The notes under the pieces: model-generated
Databases searched by the model: none
Seen by the model: only the letters and a program-made list of their open reading frames with translations
Told to the model about the DNA's origin: nothing
Program-made: the position numbers and the translations under genes
Origin: Emydura subglobosa
Taxonomy: Eukaryota; Chordata; Testudines; Chelidae
NCBI GenBank assembly: GCA_007922225.1
Contig: ML679966.1
Span: 34,910,793-34,974,792, forward strand
Direction of reading: 5' to 3'
Length of the DNA stretch: 64,000 nucleotides
Part shown: one piece after another, positions 22,403-34,047 of the stretch
Layout of the letters: every line of letters starts with the position of its first letter
Numbering within the stretch: the first letter of the stretch is position 1

Positions 22403-22889
22403 GAGTAAAACCCATGACTCTTAGTTCCGAAGGAACCTCCTCCATGGTTCCCACCCTTAGAAGCAACTGCACCTCCTGGATTAGTAGTCTCTCATGAGAA
22501 GGGTCCTTAAGAGGGACATGGAGGGGAGGAGGAAGGAGGGGAAGAAATAAATGGAAGGGTTTATTACTGAAGCAATAAACTGAAGTATCTGACTTCTACT
22601 ATGTGGAGCATTCAACGATCGAAGATGACGTTGACTCATGCCTGGTAAAAGTGGGATGAACGGTCTCCAAACATAGAGATAGGATCCAGGTTCCGGACTG
22701 GTGTGCGACCCTTGGGCGTACCTTCAAAAGTTCTCCTTAGGGCCCGATGGTTGTCTCGCAGGTGCAGATGAGCCAATGAATAGTGGGGGGTATGCCTCCT
22801 CCTAAAGCCCTTGTTTTGTCACTGCCCAACATCCTGTCTCTGCTGGTGCTATGGTGGGTAAAAAAGACCCATAGGTTGGGGCTTGTAAT

Positions 22890-24021
22890 GCTTTCAGGAT
22901 GGGGCTGGAGTCTGGAGGCCCAGCGACATCAAGGTGGCGCAGGAATCTTTCAAGCTATGAAGCCGTGAATCTGTTTGTTCGGAGAAGAGGGATTGTTCCT
23001 CGAACGGCAGGTTCTGCACCGTCTGTTGGACCTCATGGGGCAGGCCTGAGGACTGAAGCCAGGAGCTTTGTCTCATTACCAAAACTGTGGCCATGGCACG
23101 TGCTGCCGCATCTGCAGCATCCAAAGCCACCTGGTGGGATGCCTTGGCTATAGTTCTGGCCTCCTCCACCAACATTGCAAATTCTGATATGGACTCTGAT
23201 GGTGGAGTTCCTTAAATTTTAATATGGCCAACCAGGAGTTAAAATCATAACAACTTAAAAGAGCCTGGTGGTTTGAGATCCTCAACTGGAGCCCCCCACC
23301 CGTGGAGTATACTTTCCTCCCTACAGGTCCAGTTTCCTGGCCTTGTTAGCCTTAGGCAATGGACCTTGTTGCCCTTGCCCCTCTCACTTGCTGGCTGCAG
23401 CCACGACCAGGGATCCTGGTGGATGGTGAGTATACAGATATTCTTACCCCTTCAGGGGTACGAAATATTTCCTCTCGACCTTTTTTGCCATTGACTGGAG
23501 GGATGAGGGAATGTGCCACAGAGCTTTTATTGGCTGCAAAATAGACTCCTTCAGAGATAGGGCCACTTTTGCCAGTCCAGAGGGTGTAAATATGTTCACC
23601 AAGGCCAGTGCTGATTCCTCAATCTCCTCTACTTTTAGACCAAGGTTCTGAACCATCCTATGCAAAAGCTCCTGATGAGCTTTGTAATCGTCCCACACCA
23701 GCGCTATGGATGGGCCCTCCACTGCCTCGTTCAGAGAAGAGGACAAGGTGGCTCAAACTGTCTCAGGGTCTTGACCCTACTCTGGCACTGACGGGCCCCC
23801 TACGGAGGTATCCTGGGTATCCACAACTTCTGCCCCCGGAACTGAATCCCTCTCCAACGGGGAAGATGGGGGTACTCTCGTCTCAAAGGGTGCCAAGTGT
23901 AGAACGTCCTGTGTAAGAACCTTGGAAGACATGAGCTGCCCAAGGGGCCCACACTGGCCACTGAAGTGGCATCTGCCATTGGGTAGGGGGCCATGCTAGC
24001 CCTGCAGTGTGGGTATTCCAA
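22890..24021 (-). pseudogene. DIRS gag-like ORF, frameshifted
   Basis: Pieces in different frames are: a Pro/Trp-type N-terminal region (24021-23800), a helical segment at 23746-23444 containing AHQELLHRMVQNLGLKVEEI and later KKVERKYFVPLKG, and an Ala-rich segment at 23175-22894 with DAADAAARAMATVLVMRQSS and a later DSRLHSLKDSCATL. The order and wording match the first ORF of vertebrate DIRS elements. The gaps 23800-23746 and 23444-23175 hold frameshifts. Several + strand frames over this block are shadows. Confidence 0.75.
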
Positions 24022-24330
24022 GTGCCCTAACTAAGTGCTTAAGCTAATTGACTATTTACAATCTATTTACAGGAACACCACCACTAAGGAGTATCACTTG
24101 CAAAGCAAAAGATGAACAGCATTCCAGTGGCTGTCACAGACGGAAAGAAGGAACTGAGGGGGCGACGGGGCGGCAGCTGCCTATATACTGCACTATGAGG
24201 GCGCCACTCCAGGGGGTACCAGAGCCGACCCAGAAGATACCAATAGGGAAAAGCTTCTGATGACAGTGCATGCTGCGTGAGTACACCTACATTGGAATGA
24301 ACATGAGCAAGCGCTTGAAGAAGAATGTAA

Positions 24331-25250
24331 AAAAATAAAATGTGCGTTTACAATTTTGATCACATGGTGGATTTTTGCTTATACATGCATTAATGTATTA
24401 TTTATTTTTATTTAAAAATGCACCCATTTAAAGTTCTGGGCACCTGTGCACAATATTAATAAAAATTCCATACAACATACATAGCGATCTAGTGTCTAAA
24501 ACTAAATCCCTCCCTACACCTCCCGTCCAATATTCAGACTCTCCCAGCACACCTTCACCATTGCCAACTCTGGAAAATGCCTGGGAAAAAAGATAAGCTC
24601 TGTAGGGTGACTGGAAGGTGACCAAATATGTGCTCTTTCAGTGTAACAGAGTAAAATGGGAAGAGAAGATTGTTCCAGAATAGACTGCCCTGCTTCCAGG
24701 CTCCTCTACTTCAAACAAGGGAGCTGTCAATTCACGTGGCTTAATCAGAGTTGAGGAGAGAGGCAGCCAATATCCAAACCATTTTGAGTGGATAGACGAA
24801 AAACAACACCTGAAACTTCTGTCAGAGAGCGGTTGCCTGGGAAGACAGATAGTAAAGCACTATTGTAATATGCTACTTATGGGAAATATCACTTAACAGG
24901 CATGAAATTACATTTTGTCATAGCTGAAATTACTGAATTATTTCAAGGTGTACACACCTGTGGAGCATGCTGCTGTAACCTAACCTCATGGTGACCCAGG
25001 CATATTATATTTAAGTGTTGTCTTAGAATGCAAATTCTTTGTAGCAGGGGGCTGTCATTTTTTTTAACTGTCAGTGCTTTGCCTAGCACAATAGGGTGGT
25101 GACAAGAGCTGGCTGGGAACTTTTTGATTAAACAATTTTTGTTGGAAAATAATGGTTTGACAAAATCATAATTTTTTTTAGGAAATGTATCAGTTTTGAC
25201 TAAACCTTCAGCTAGAAGGTTTCTGAGGCCCAGGATGGAATTTTGGAATG
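24331..25250. other. No recognisable feature
   Basis: AT-rich DNA. A minus frame at 24428-24625 appears to be chance. No repeat recognised. Confidence 0.45.
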
Positions 25251-25254
25251 AAAC

Positions 25255-25605
25255 CAGGGAGAGAGAGAGACCTCAGAATAGGCAATAGCCTGGTGGTTAG
25301 GGCATGCACCTGGTATGTATGATGCCCAGCTTCGAGGCCCTGCTCTGCCCGCATGCCAGATGAGTGTCCCAACCGTCAGACTATTGGCTATTCGGGGGTG
25401 GGGTCTTTCTCTCTTGCTGGCTTTCACCATAAATTTGATCCTGGTTCTGAGAAACCTACCTGATGAAAGTTGTGTCAAAAATCAATAGAGGGGTGCTCTG
25501 CCTGATTCAGAGCAGAGACTTGAATCTGAGTCTCCCACACCCCAGGGAAGTGCCCTAACCCCCCTGGGCTATTGAGTATTCTGGGGGCACCTCTCTCCAG
25601 TGCTG
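25255..25605. mobile_element. Palindromic element with inverted tRNA-like modules
   Basis: Outer arms GAGAGAGAGACCTCAGAATA with CAATAGCC (25259 on) and GGGCTATTGAGTATTCTGGG with CACCTCTCTC (25565 on) are inverted. Each arm leads into a tRNA-like module: GCCTGGTGGTTAGGGCATGC at 25286 on +, and on - the phrase TAGGGCACTTCCCTGGGGTG with AGATTCAAGTCTC at 25510-25560. TGGTTAGGGCA resembles a pol III A box and GATTCAAGTCTC a B box. A third, reversed module lies at 25365-25410 with GGGGTGGGGTCTTTCTCTC. Relatives are at 41236-41935 and 53395-54055. Whether tRNA-derived is inference. Confidence 0.6.
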
Positions 25606-26157
25606 TTTTTCCATGAAAGATTTATAAAGTACTTGCTTTTGTGTCACACTGGAACAGAAAATGTGCTGAAACCTTGAAATTTTTCACTACGCAGAATTCT
25701 TGTTTTCCAGCCAACAGTGACCTAGAGGTGGTCCCACAATATAAATAATAACAATATTAATAATAATGGATAACTGTGCTGAGTCGCACATCTACTTTTT
25801 CTGTGCCAATATGAGAGATCCTAGGGCTGTGATATGGATTTTGGTTTCTTATCTGATTATTCTGTTTAATAATCTATTGATCACAAGCAGCAGAATGCAA
25901 AAGTAAAATGTCCAGTTCTGTGCAACAGATAAATGTTAGAAAGAGCAAATTCCCATTCTACTATAGGAAATATTGTCAAGAGCATCCTGCGCCATGGTTA
26001 ACAGAATTACTAAAGGGTTTAGCTGGTAAGAATTGCCCCAAGGCTCTATGACCAAGTATCTCTCAACCATTTTTTTTTTTTTTTTTTAAATTTTCACTTT
26101 ATTTTCCAAGACTTAAAATGAGATTCCACAGACAGAGGGAAAGTCATGGATTACTCT

Positions 26158-26242
26158 TGCTGTCAGAAAGGGTAAGTAGAGTAAATTAGACAGAACAGAA
26201 CAGGATATATGGACATTTAAAATAAATCTAGAATATGTATGA
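26158..26242 (+). repeat. Unclassified direct repeat, copy 1
   Basis: TCAGAAAGGGTAAGTAGAGT followed by AACAGGATATATGGACATTT and TAGAATATGTATGA recurs at 28625-28708 in the same orientation, 2.47 kb away, with few differences. It has no coding capacity. A T run lies just upstream at 26070-26088. The family is unknown. Confidence 0.7.
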
Positions 26243-27480
26243 AAATGGTCAAAATTCTACATAAAACCTAACTGAGTTTACATGGATAATATCATACAAT
26301 CAGCTTAAAAGCTGCCATAAAAAGTAAGTGTTAACTTAATTCAAAATTACTGGCTAAAAGCCACTTTTTCTCCTGAAAGACAGACTGATATTAATATTAT
26401 CTCAGTAGTTGTAAGCATCTGGGTCCAAATTATATCCCTTCCACCTTCTTTTTAGAGGGCTGGGAAAATCTAATGGGTAAACACTGAACTTCTATTTTAA
26501 TCTTTATACAAGATACTATCGTTGGCAAAGCTGAAGAAAAGAAAACTCTTCTTATAGCCCCATTTAACTTCAGACGGATGTGCATGGTACAAAGCCAGTG
26601 AAGTGATAAATAGGTTCTGGCAGCACATTCTTTCTACCTTGAGTAGTATTACAGTTTATCATTGGGGTTAGCCATTCCGTACAGGAAATAGGGGAAGTAG
26701 TGTGGTATTGTCTCAGTATAAATTCACAGATACTTCATAGAATTCTTTGGCAAATACTCAGTATGGACTAAAAAAGCATAAAAAGTGGCTTTATTTTAGG
26801 AGCAGATTCATCTCAAAGGATCTGCTAGGGAACTCAGAGAAGGGGAAGCCTAGGCTTGGGTTAAAATAGCTAGTTTATTCACTTCTGCACAGGGCACAAT
26901 AGCTTTACTCATTCACTCCACAAGTCATTTGCTAATTTTGCACCTTGGAAATGGCCAGACACACATACAAATTAACATCATTTACCATCCTAAAGCAAGG
27001 GAGGATCAAATGGCTGCTTTTCAAACCAAATCATAGTTAAAACTTTTTCACAAATGTTTTATAACAGCTATTTATAACTGCTTCTCTGATAATACTATAG
27101 TCAAAGGGCCCTATTCTGTCTCACTCTCAGTAATTACTCCTGCAAGCTGTGATATTGGATGCAATGGAACAATTTACATATGTTCTGCTCAACTAAGAGT
27201 TGCAGAATCAATCCTCAGTGATTTGCAAAGCTCTTTTTTCCTAATGAAATCTATCATTCATAAAATCTTTTTAAAATTAATCCTATACCAGATTTCAAAA
27301 CTCCAGGTATCAACAAAACACAAACTTTCAGCAAATTCTTTTGCAAGTAATTCTAGCAGAAGTAAAGTTCATTCAATACACTTTCCCTAAATCCTGGGTT
27401 ATTGTCCTTTGCCAGAGGGTTTTAGATAATACCATTAATTTGAGAAATTAGGAAAAAAACTGGTTTGAAACTAACATTAT

Positions 27481-27552
27481 GGGCCAAATTAACCCCAATG
27501 TAACTCTACCAAAACTAATGGAGAGGCTCCAGAAATTAATTTGGCTTTATGT
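27481..27552. repeat. Palindromic element, GGGCCAAATT type, decayed
   Basis: GGGCCAAATTAACCCCAATG at the left and AGAAATTAATTTGGC at the right are inverted. The phrase GTAACTCTACC near the left matches the form at the right window edge (TATAACTCCACTGAC). The remaining sequence between 25606 and 28620 shows no other feature I can support. Confidence 0.5.
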
Positions 27553-28624
27553 GTTTAACACTTGTCATTTGATTTAAGAATAAAAAGGTGCCACATTTCT
27601 TGACACTTTATTTATAATTAATCCAAACAATAGCGTGAGCATTTACATCTGCAGGATTCTTCTGGGAAGAATGGATTACATATACTACAATGTAATGAAT
27701 ATCAAATGTAAAGAATATAAAATGCAGCAAAATATTAAAAATGAACAAAGTTCTTTGTAATGCAGAATTTATGAGCTGGCTATTACTTCTTGGCAAGTGA
27801 ATAGCACAATACATTACAAATTTCTTACATTTAGTCTACATGCTGTGCGGCAAAATATGATTAACATTAAGTAGAAGCACAGGAAAAAATATTTTAATGT
27901 TTCTGACATTAAAAAAGAATAATGAATTCTAATTCCTATTAAAATAAAGGAAGAAAAATGTAAAAATCAAGCCCCATTTCATTAACATGTACAGTGTTAT
28001 CTAATGCATTGTATAGTACTGATGTAAAAATCATTCATATGACTTATATGCTTTATTCCTCTCTGTAATAGCCTGGCTGAATTTGGGACAGCATTTTGAA
28101 GTATATTGTTATAAATAAAGTTAAGAGCCCATAAAGAGATGGTATTTAGACAGCCAAAAAGAAGGCCATGACAGGGAAAGACTGGGAACCTCAGATACAT
28201 AGGAATGAATGGGAATCGTGTCTGCACTTTCAATTTGGGGCATAGTTCCAATGCTTCCCCAGTGTAATAGTTCACAGCTCTAGGGCCCTTTTAGATCCTC
28301 TGCTGCTTCTGGATATGCAGACTATAACTTCTCTAACATGCAAACCTTACCACAGCTATCAATTCTATCATAACCTTTAGGCTAGGTTACTGAATGAACT
28401 CTTGGGGCACTCTAGAAGCTTAATCTGAGCAAAGCACAGCAGTCTGCTTACTGAATGGGGTAGCTCAAGGTAAGCCCACAACTAAAGCTAACTAGAAAAC
28501 AGCACATTTTGAGATTGCAGTTTGTTTTTGTTCCAATGTGTAATGAAAATAAGATCTTTCAAAAGATTCACAAAATGGAGGGGGCGAGGGAATAATGAGG
28601 TCAACAGAGAAGCCACTTATTATG

Positions 28625-28708
28625 CTTACTGACAGAAAGGGTAAGTAGAGTGAACTGGGCTGAATAGAACAGGATATATGGACATTTAAAAATGTAGAAT
28701 ATGTATGA
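28625..28708 (+). repeat. Unclassified direct repeat, copy 2
   Basis: Second copy of the 26158-26242 sequence. Similarity fades on both sides, so this is a short dispersed or locally duplicated unit. 28709-29480 shows nothing recognisable. Confidence 0.7.
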
Positions 28709-29479
28709 CCCTCTTTCTGGTCAATCCTGGGTTAGAGAGTCAGAGTATCTCTCCCTGTTCATGTTTATTAAATGACAACTTCAAACAATAACCAGAAACG
28801 ACAGTAGGGTCAGTACACAGATATGAAAAAAAAACATCCAAACCCTCCACACCTCACACCCATTGTCCTGAGAATGAAATGCCAATTTGATATCATAGGC
28901 CCCCCCTGCCAACTGCCATTTCGCTGAACTCAGCAGTTTTTTCTTAGCCTTTACTAGCAACTGAATGACTGTATAAATAATTCAAACTAAAGATTTAGGT
29001 AGGTCATCCTGTGCCTGAAAACAGGTCAAACAATGGCTCTGCCATAGGTAATATAAAACTGCTGCATTAAGTAACTGCTGTGAGAGTTTCCAAGAAAATA
29101 CTTGGCAAAAGCCTATCCTTACTTATCAAGGTAGATGCAGAATATTCAGAAAAAATCAAAAAGCCAATTGTCCATAGGTCTGGCCATGCAACAGGGGAAC
29201 ACTCAGTTTTGAGGACAGCAGATCCTTAATATGGACACTAAAGGAGCAGCAGAATAAAAAGTTTTCCATAATCTCCTCTGAACCAGAGCAGCCTTCCTCA
29301 GGTATCTCTCCTCAGGCATTTCAATTATGTGCTTCCCTCGTAGATTGCCTCTGCCATACAATTTACCATCAAATACCTGTCACCCTATACTTGAAGGGAA
29401 CTCTTATTTCAGAGGTGTAACAATAATCTTCTGGACAATTCAATACTGTCACCTGATGTTCTGAAAGATATTCCTTAAG

Positions 29480-30400
29480 CAATCTCAGGTATCGCGCTTT
29501 CCTCAACTGTGAGCTACCATGCTAGAGTGCTGTTCCCTGAATTTGCCCACGGGAGACACATCTTAAAGCTAGTGTGTATAAGAAGTAGCCTGAGGTGCTG
29601 TTATGGGAAAAGGCTGCCTCTCTGTGACAGTGAGTACAAACCCCACACTAAGCAAGAAGCGATTAAGGAACAGCTTTGGGCCCAGGCAGCCTTGCCTCGC
29701 TGCACCTGTGAGGTATGCCAGTCTTGGAGGAAGAGCCGTGAAAAGGGAGAACCTCAGTTCCGAAGGCCCTGGCCTAGGAAGGTGGACGGACCTCTCCCCC
29801 TCAGCTCCCAGAGAGGAGCACAGCAGAGAACCAAGCTATCTTAGGTTGACCGTGAGCACAGAATGATAAGACAGTAGCTGGAGTCGTTCTTTATTACTGT
29901 TAATTGAGTTTCTTTTCTTCTGTTACTTTGAGGGCTAAGACTAGCGGCTGGGCCCTAGGGCAGACCCTTGCTGAGACTATGAGCCCAATGAGAAGAAGGT
30001 GGACACCTTGTAGGAAGTAGCCCAGGCAAGAATCCTAACCAGACAGATCTTAACCACTTTCCACAAGGATCACTGGGCTAGAACACAGGATAGAGGGAGG
30101 GACTGGTTCCCCTACAGCCTCACCAAGAGGACTAGCTGAAAGACCCCAAACTCAAGGGGCCAGAAGGATTATTGGACCTGGACCAGGACAGTCAACCTGG
30201 TATGAGGGCCTGGGAATATTGGTTTACTTGGTTTACTCCAAAGGGATGAGACCAAAAGAGAACAGGCCAGAGAGCCAAGTCACAAGACAAATGGGCATCA
30301 TTAATGGACCTAGGTGGCAGGACTACAGAGCACAAAGCCCTGGAATGTTGCTGCTAGCCACAAGGCATTGCACTGACTGTGTCAAAGCAACCCGCTGATC
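29480..30400 (+). mobile_element. Possible LTR-element remnant
   Basis: This block is richer in G and C than its surroundings and contains the phrases GGGCTAAGACTAGCGGCTGG, AAGGTGGACACC and GAAGTAGCCCAGGCAAG, which recall U5/leader sequences of turtle LTR elements. I see no TG..CA ends, primer site or coding motif. The frames at 29509-29866 overlap each other and match nothing. A weak call. Confidence 0.3.
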
Positions 30401-30469
30401 CCCTTTTTCCTACCAGTTACCCCAATTCTTCCTCTAACATTTCTCAATAATAATGGAGAACAAGTGGCC

Positions 30470-31222
30470 ATTCCTTACTGTCAGCCACATGAACCCTATG
30501 AATGGGGGACTGTATCCTGGGAATCAGTGACTGAAAAAGATTTGGGGGTCATGGTGGATATCAGCTGAACGTGAGCTCCAAGTATGTGATATTGTGGAGA
30601 AAAGAGGCAGTGTGATTCTGGGATGCATAAACAGGGGAATCTTGAGTAGAAGCAGTGAGGTTGTTTTTAGCTTTGTATTTGGCACTGGTGTGACTGCTAC
30701 TGCAATACTGTGTCTAGTTCTGGTGCCCACAATCCAAGAAGGGTGTTAATAGATTGGAGAGAGCACATATAAGAGCCACAAGAATGATTAAAAGATTAGA
30801 AAACATGCCGCATAGTGATGGGAACTCCATCTATTTAGCTTAACAAAGAGAAGATTAAGGGGGGGGTATAGTTAAGATTTCAGTCTATAAGTACGTACAT
30901 GGGGAACAAATTTGATAATGGGCTCTTCAATCTAGCACACAAAAGTTTAACGTGATCCAATGGCTGGAAGTTGAAGCTAGACAACTTCAGACTGGAAATG
31001 AGAGTACATTTTTAATGGTGAAAGTAATTAATCACTGGAACAATTCACCAGGTGTCATGGTGGATTCGCGATCACACACAATTTTTAAATCAAGATTGGA
31101 TGATTTTTCTAAAAGATGTGCTCTAGCAATTATCTGGGGGAAGTTCTGTGGCCTGTGCTACACAGGAGGTCAGACTAGATGATCACAATGGTTCCTTCTG
31201 GCGTTAGAATTTATGAATCTTT
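30470..31222 (+). mobile_element. CR1 LINE, 3' part of ORF2 and tail
   Basis: The block contains phrases typical of the CR1 C-terminal region and 3' UTR: AAAAGATTTGGGGGTCATGG at 30536, GCAATACTGTGTCTAGTTCT at 30702, AGAGCACATATAAGAGCC and, at the end, GAAGTTCTGTGGCCTGTGCT, AGGTCAGACTAGATGATCAC and GGTTCCTTCTGGCGTTAGAA. It is 5'-truncated near 30470 and full of stops. The target-site duplication was not determined. Orientation is +. Confidence 0.88.
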
Positions 31223-31589
31223 GAACCATCCTCTTATTTCCCCTCATAGCCTCTATATATATGTATGTATTATATTCCTGTTTACCACTGCTCTGGGTGC
31301 AGCTGAATAATTAAGGTGTCAAAAATACATTGCTGTCTTCTGTACTGTCTACCAGCACTGCATGAGCAAATATTTTCATTGACAGAGTGAAATTCTTCTC
31401 TCCACAATTCACACTTTCCAGAGCTGAAATCCCCCATTACCATACACTGCCCCACAACAAAGGTCCAGAGAAAAACAATACGACAATGAACTAAAGGGAC
31501 AATCTTGTCTTACCCCAGAATGTATCTGTCTAGCCTACCCCCTCCATCCATTTGCTACAGGGATGCCCTGTACATGAACATATAAGATC

Positions 31590-33400
31590 TATTGCTAGGT
31601 AATAAATTGCAGAGGAATACAATATTGAGACAGGACCAACCATACATTAGGCAGATTCACACTATTGACACCTTTGGCCTGATCCAAGTCCAAAACATAA
31701 CTCTCCCATTGTCCCTGTTGCCCAATTTCAAATACTTCCCACAAATTACACTGTGTAACCCTACACTGCATAAAACTAACTAGGGGATGTAATAATTTCC
31801 CTGCTATTTTCCCCAGTCTCTTTTCTAGAATGGAAGCCCAATTTTGTAATACCTGCTCAAAAAGGCAATAGGCTTTCAATTCCCGATTATCTTCAAAATC
31901 CCCCTTTTTGACCAAAAAAATCAAAAGGCTTCCACAAAAGGAAGATTCTAATGAGCCTCTAGTTAAGATGTAATTCAAAGTCCATGAAAGTACCATAGAA
32001 AGAGGAATCAATGAACCTCTCATAAAACTCTGCTGTCAATCCATCAGCCCCAGTGAAGTCCCCTTTTCTGTTGACTAGATAGCTACATGAAACTTCATCT
32101 CCTCTATTGGCCTCACAAGTAAGTCCTGTTTCTCATCTGCCAAAGCCAGAAAGTCCGCAAGCCGATTAAAAAACTGCTGTTGTTGAAAAGGAGGAATAGT
32201 CTATCCCTGAAAGAGCTCACTGTAATATTCCTGAATTATTCTCAACATACCAGCAGGGCTCCTGCACACTTGCTCAGTATTAGGACCCCATAACCCTACC
32301 ATATCCCACTACATTATTTTTTTCTTGCAACCTGGAAATATACCAGAGAAGGCTGCCCTACCTTTTGTCATAAATTTAGCTGATTCCAGCTTCCTCCTTC
32401 GATACTGAACCATTTCCTTCTTATCTTCCTCTAAGACCTTCATGTTCCACGCATTCCCCAACTTTCAATTGACTGTGAAGATCTCTAAAGTGACTTTGCA
32501 ATGCTAACAACACTTGTAATCAGTTATATACAGATGCCATGAAAAGGAACATGGAGAGGCCACCAGGCTGCACCTGGACAATTCCCACCGTTCCATCTGA
32601 GATGCAAAAAAGTCATGAAATGTTTCTTGTTCCATACATATGCATTCAACTTTTCTAATAGCAACTGCATTATTGAGTAAACATGTATTTAGTTTACAAT
32701 AACTCTGGCCAAAAGTCACTATCCTGTACTCTCCGAGTTCAATTTGGACCAAGCAGTGGTCAGAGAACTCTACATGCTGCCCCGCTGTCCAACTGTCCAA
32801 ACGCCGACACAATATCCCTCTGAAAAATGTGAAATCTCCCTCTCTTCTTAAACAAGGATGCCCCAAAACATCCTTTAGCCATGCGGCATCACATACTGCT
32901 TGTAAGTTTCACCTTTTTGTTATTTCACTCTGTTGTTTCACTGCAGCTAAACAATTAAAATCTCCTTTAAAAACAGTTGTTGAGCCATCAACAAGAAAGT
33001 AACAACCTCTATAAAATGATTTTCCCTCAGCTTCTGACGTGGTGGGCTGTAGACAATGACACAGCAATATCTTACACCCAATCATCAACAGAAATCAACT
33101 CTTAATCTCCTTCCCGACTGCAATCCTACTATCCTCTGTACCAATAATGCATAAGTATGAAACAGTACCCCTATTTCATCATAAGTATCAGGCCCAATGG
33201 ACCAAAAAGGTATGTTCCTCCTCCAATCCCACTGAGCTCCCAAAATGTCACATCTAGAACATAGTCTTGTTTCCTGGATCCCCACTAGATCTAAATCCTG
33301 CCCCCTTCAAAAACTGAAAGATCATCTGCCTTTGTTGCACACCCTGAACGGAAAGCATGTTTCTAGTTGCTATTTTCAGTCCCACCTATACAAAGGCTCA
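31590..33400 (-). mobile_element. Tx1/L1-group LINE: endonuclease and start of RT
   Basis: Read on the minus strand from 33400: MLSVQGVQQRQMIFQFLK and, from 33285, IQETRLCSRCDILG, the start of an APE-type endonuclease (the E of QET is catalytic). Next come VFKGDFNCLA (the GDFN motif) near 32950, FTF, and SDHCLVQIEL at residues 35-44 of frame 32866-32504. After that GQSYCKLNTCLL resembles the G.GYWKLN.SLL segment of Tx1-clade elements. Frame 32023-31595 gives RT: FLVKKGDFED, ASILEKRLGKIAGKLLHPLV and LDLDQAKGVNSVN, an altered motif A. The YxDD region and the 3' end are missing. Several stops and shifts; inactive. The Tx1 assignment is by pattern. Confidence 0.75.
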
Positions 33401-33478
33401 GGTCCGAGCTGTTACAGGTACTTGTGATCCCCACTTAGTTGACAGCCAGGTCAATGCTACTAATCCCTCCAATTTACT

Positions 33479-33479
33479 C

Positions 33480-33512
<33 letters not shown>

Positions 33513-33513
33513 C
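33479..33513 (+). repeat. (TC)n(AC)n microsatellite
   Basis: About ten TC units run directly into seven to eight AC units. It sits between the Tx1-like element on - and the L2 fragment on +, and produces Leu/Ser/Thr-rich frames that are not genes. Confidence 0.95.
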
Positions 33514-33654
33514 TTTTCTTTAGTCACTTTTTTCTTGTTGACTGGTTCATTACTCTCAACTGGGCGGCCTCCCAAGTCCCCAGATCCTGATCCCAACTCA
33601 AAAGAGTTCTTTCTGAAGTTGCTCAAGCCTGGTAATTCCCACAATCCCCAGATT

Positions 33655-34047
33655 TGCATTGTGTGTGCTGCACTGGCTATTTATTCTGTTCCACTTACAA
33701 AAACAAGGTGTTATTCTCAATTTAAAATTCTACATGGTCATGGATCCTGTTATATAAGAGATCTCCTCATTCACTATAGCTGACCACATTAGCTGAAATC
33801 CTCTAGGCTGTCAGTGCCTGGAATTCAGTTTTCCCAGGTCAGCAGAAGGGCATTCATAGCTGCAGGCCCTCATTTTTGGAACTCATTCTTCCATGACTGT
33901 CTGTCAGACGTAGATTTAAGCAAGACTCCAAGCAAGAGGCAAGGCTTTTTTGATCGATCAGGCCTGTGGCTGAACAATATTTTATTTTCTATTCCTTTTA
34001 TTATGCTTTGCTCAGATAAACTGGATATCCTAAGTGTGTTTTACTAA
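33655..34047 (+). mobile_element. L2-clade LINE ORF2 C-terminus
   Basis: A frame reads ALAIYSVPLTKTRCYSQFKI, then LHGHGSCYIRDLLIHYS to a stop at 33781-33783, and in the same phase from 33814 RRAFIAAGPHFWNSFF and LSKTPSKRQGFF. This matches the C-terminal end of L2-clade ORF2 proteins: LHWLP...R..YK.L...YK.LHG..P.Y..DLL, then R.F..AGP.LWN.LP and a terminal FK..LK..LF. The single in-frame stop suggests a moderately young copy for the family. Only the last 110 codons are present. Confidence 0.78.

Larger units (their letters stand above)
21425..24330 (-). mobile_element. DIRS-like retrotransposon, truncated
   Basis: The whole block reads on the minus strand as a DIRS-1-type element: gag-like protein (24021 down to 22890), reverse transcriptase (22402 to about 21990) and RNase H (21822-21442). 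DIRS elements replicate through a tyrosine recombinase rather than an integrase. The recombinase and the methyltransferase-like domain should lie beyond 21442 and are not visible. The high-coordinate edge (about 24255-24330) carries CATTGGAATGAACATGAGCA and CTTGAAGAAGAA, words I associate with the terminal repeat of turtle DIRS elements. The copy is broken by stops and shifts. Confidence 0.82.

Noticed and set aside
22783..23916. Several + strand frames of 60-102 codons
   Set aside because: Shadows of the minus-strand DIRS gag-like region.
25281..25350. Functional tRNA gene
   Set aside because: Only A- and B-box-like words are present; no cloverleaf with a proper anticodon arm and acceptor stem can be drawn, and the unit is part of a palindromic element.
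29509..29866. Two overlapping frames of 87-111 codons
   Set aside because: Overlapping phases of a GC-richer segment with no conserved motif; more probably an LTR remnant.
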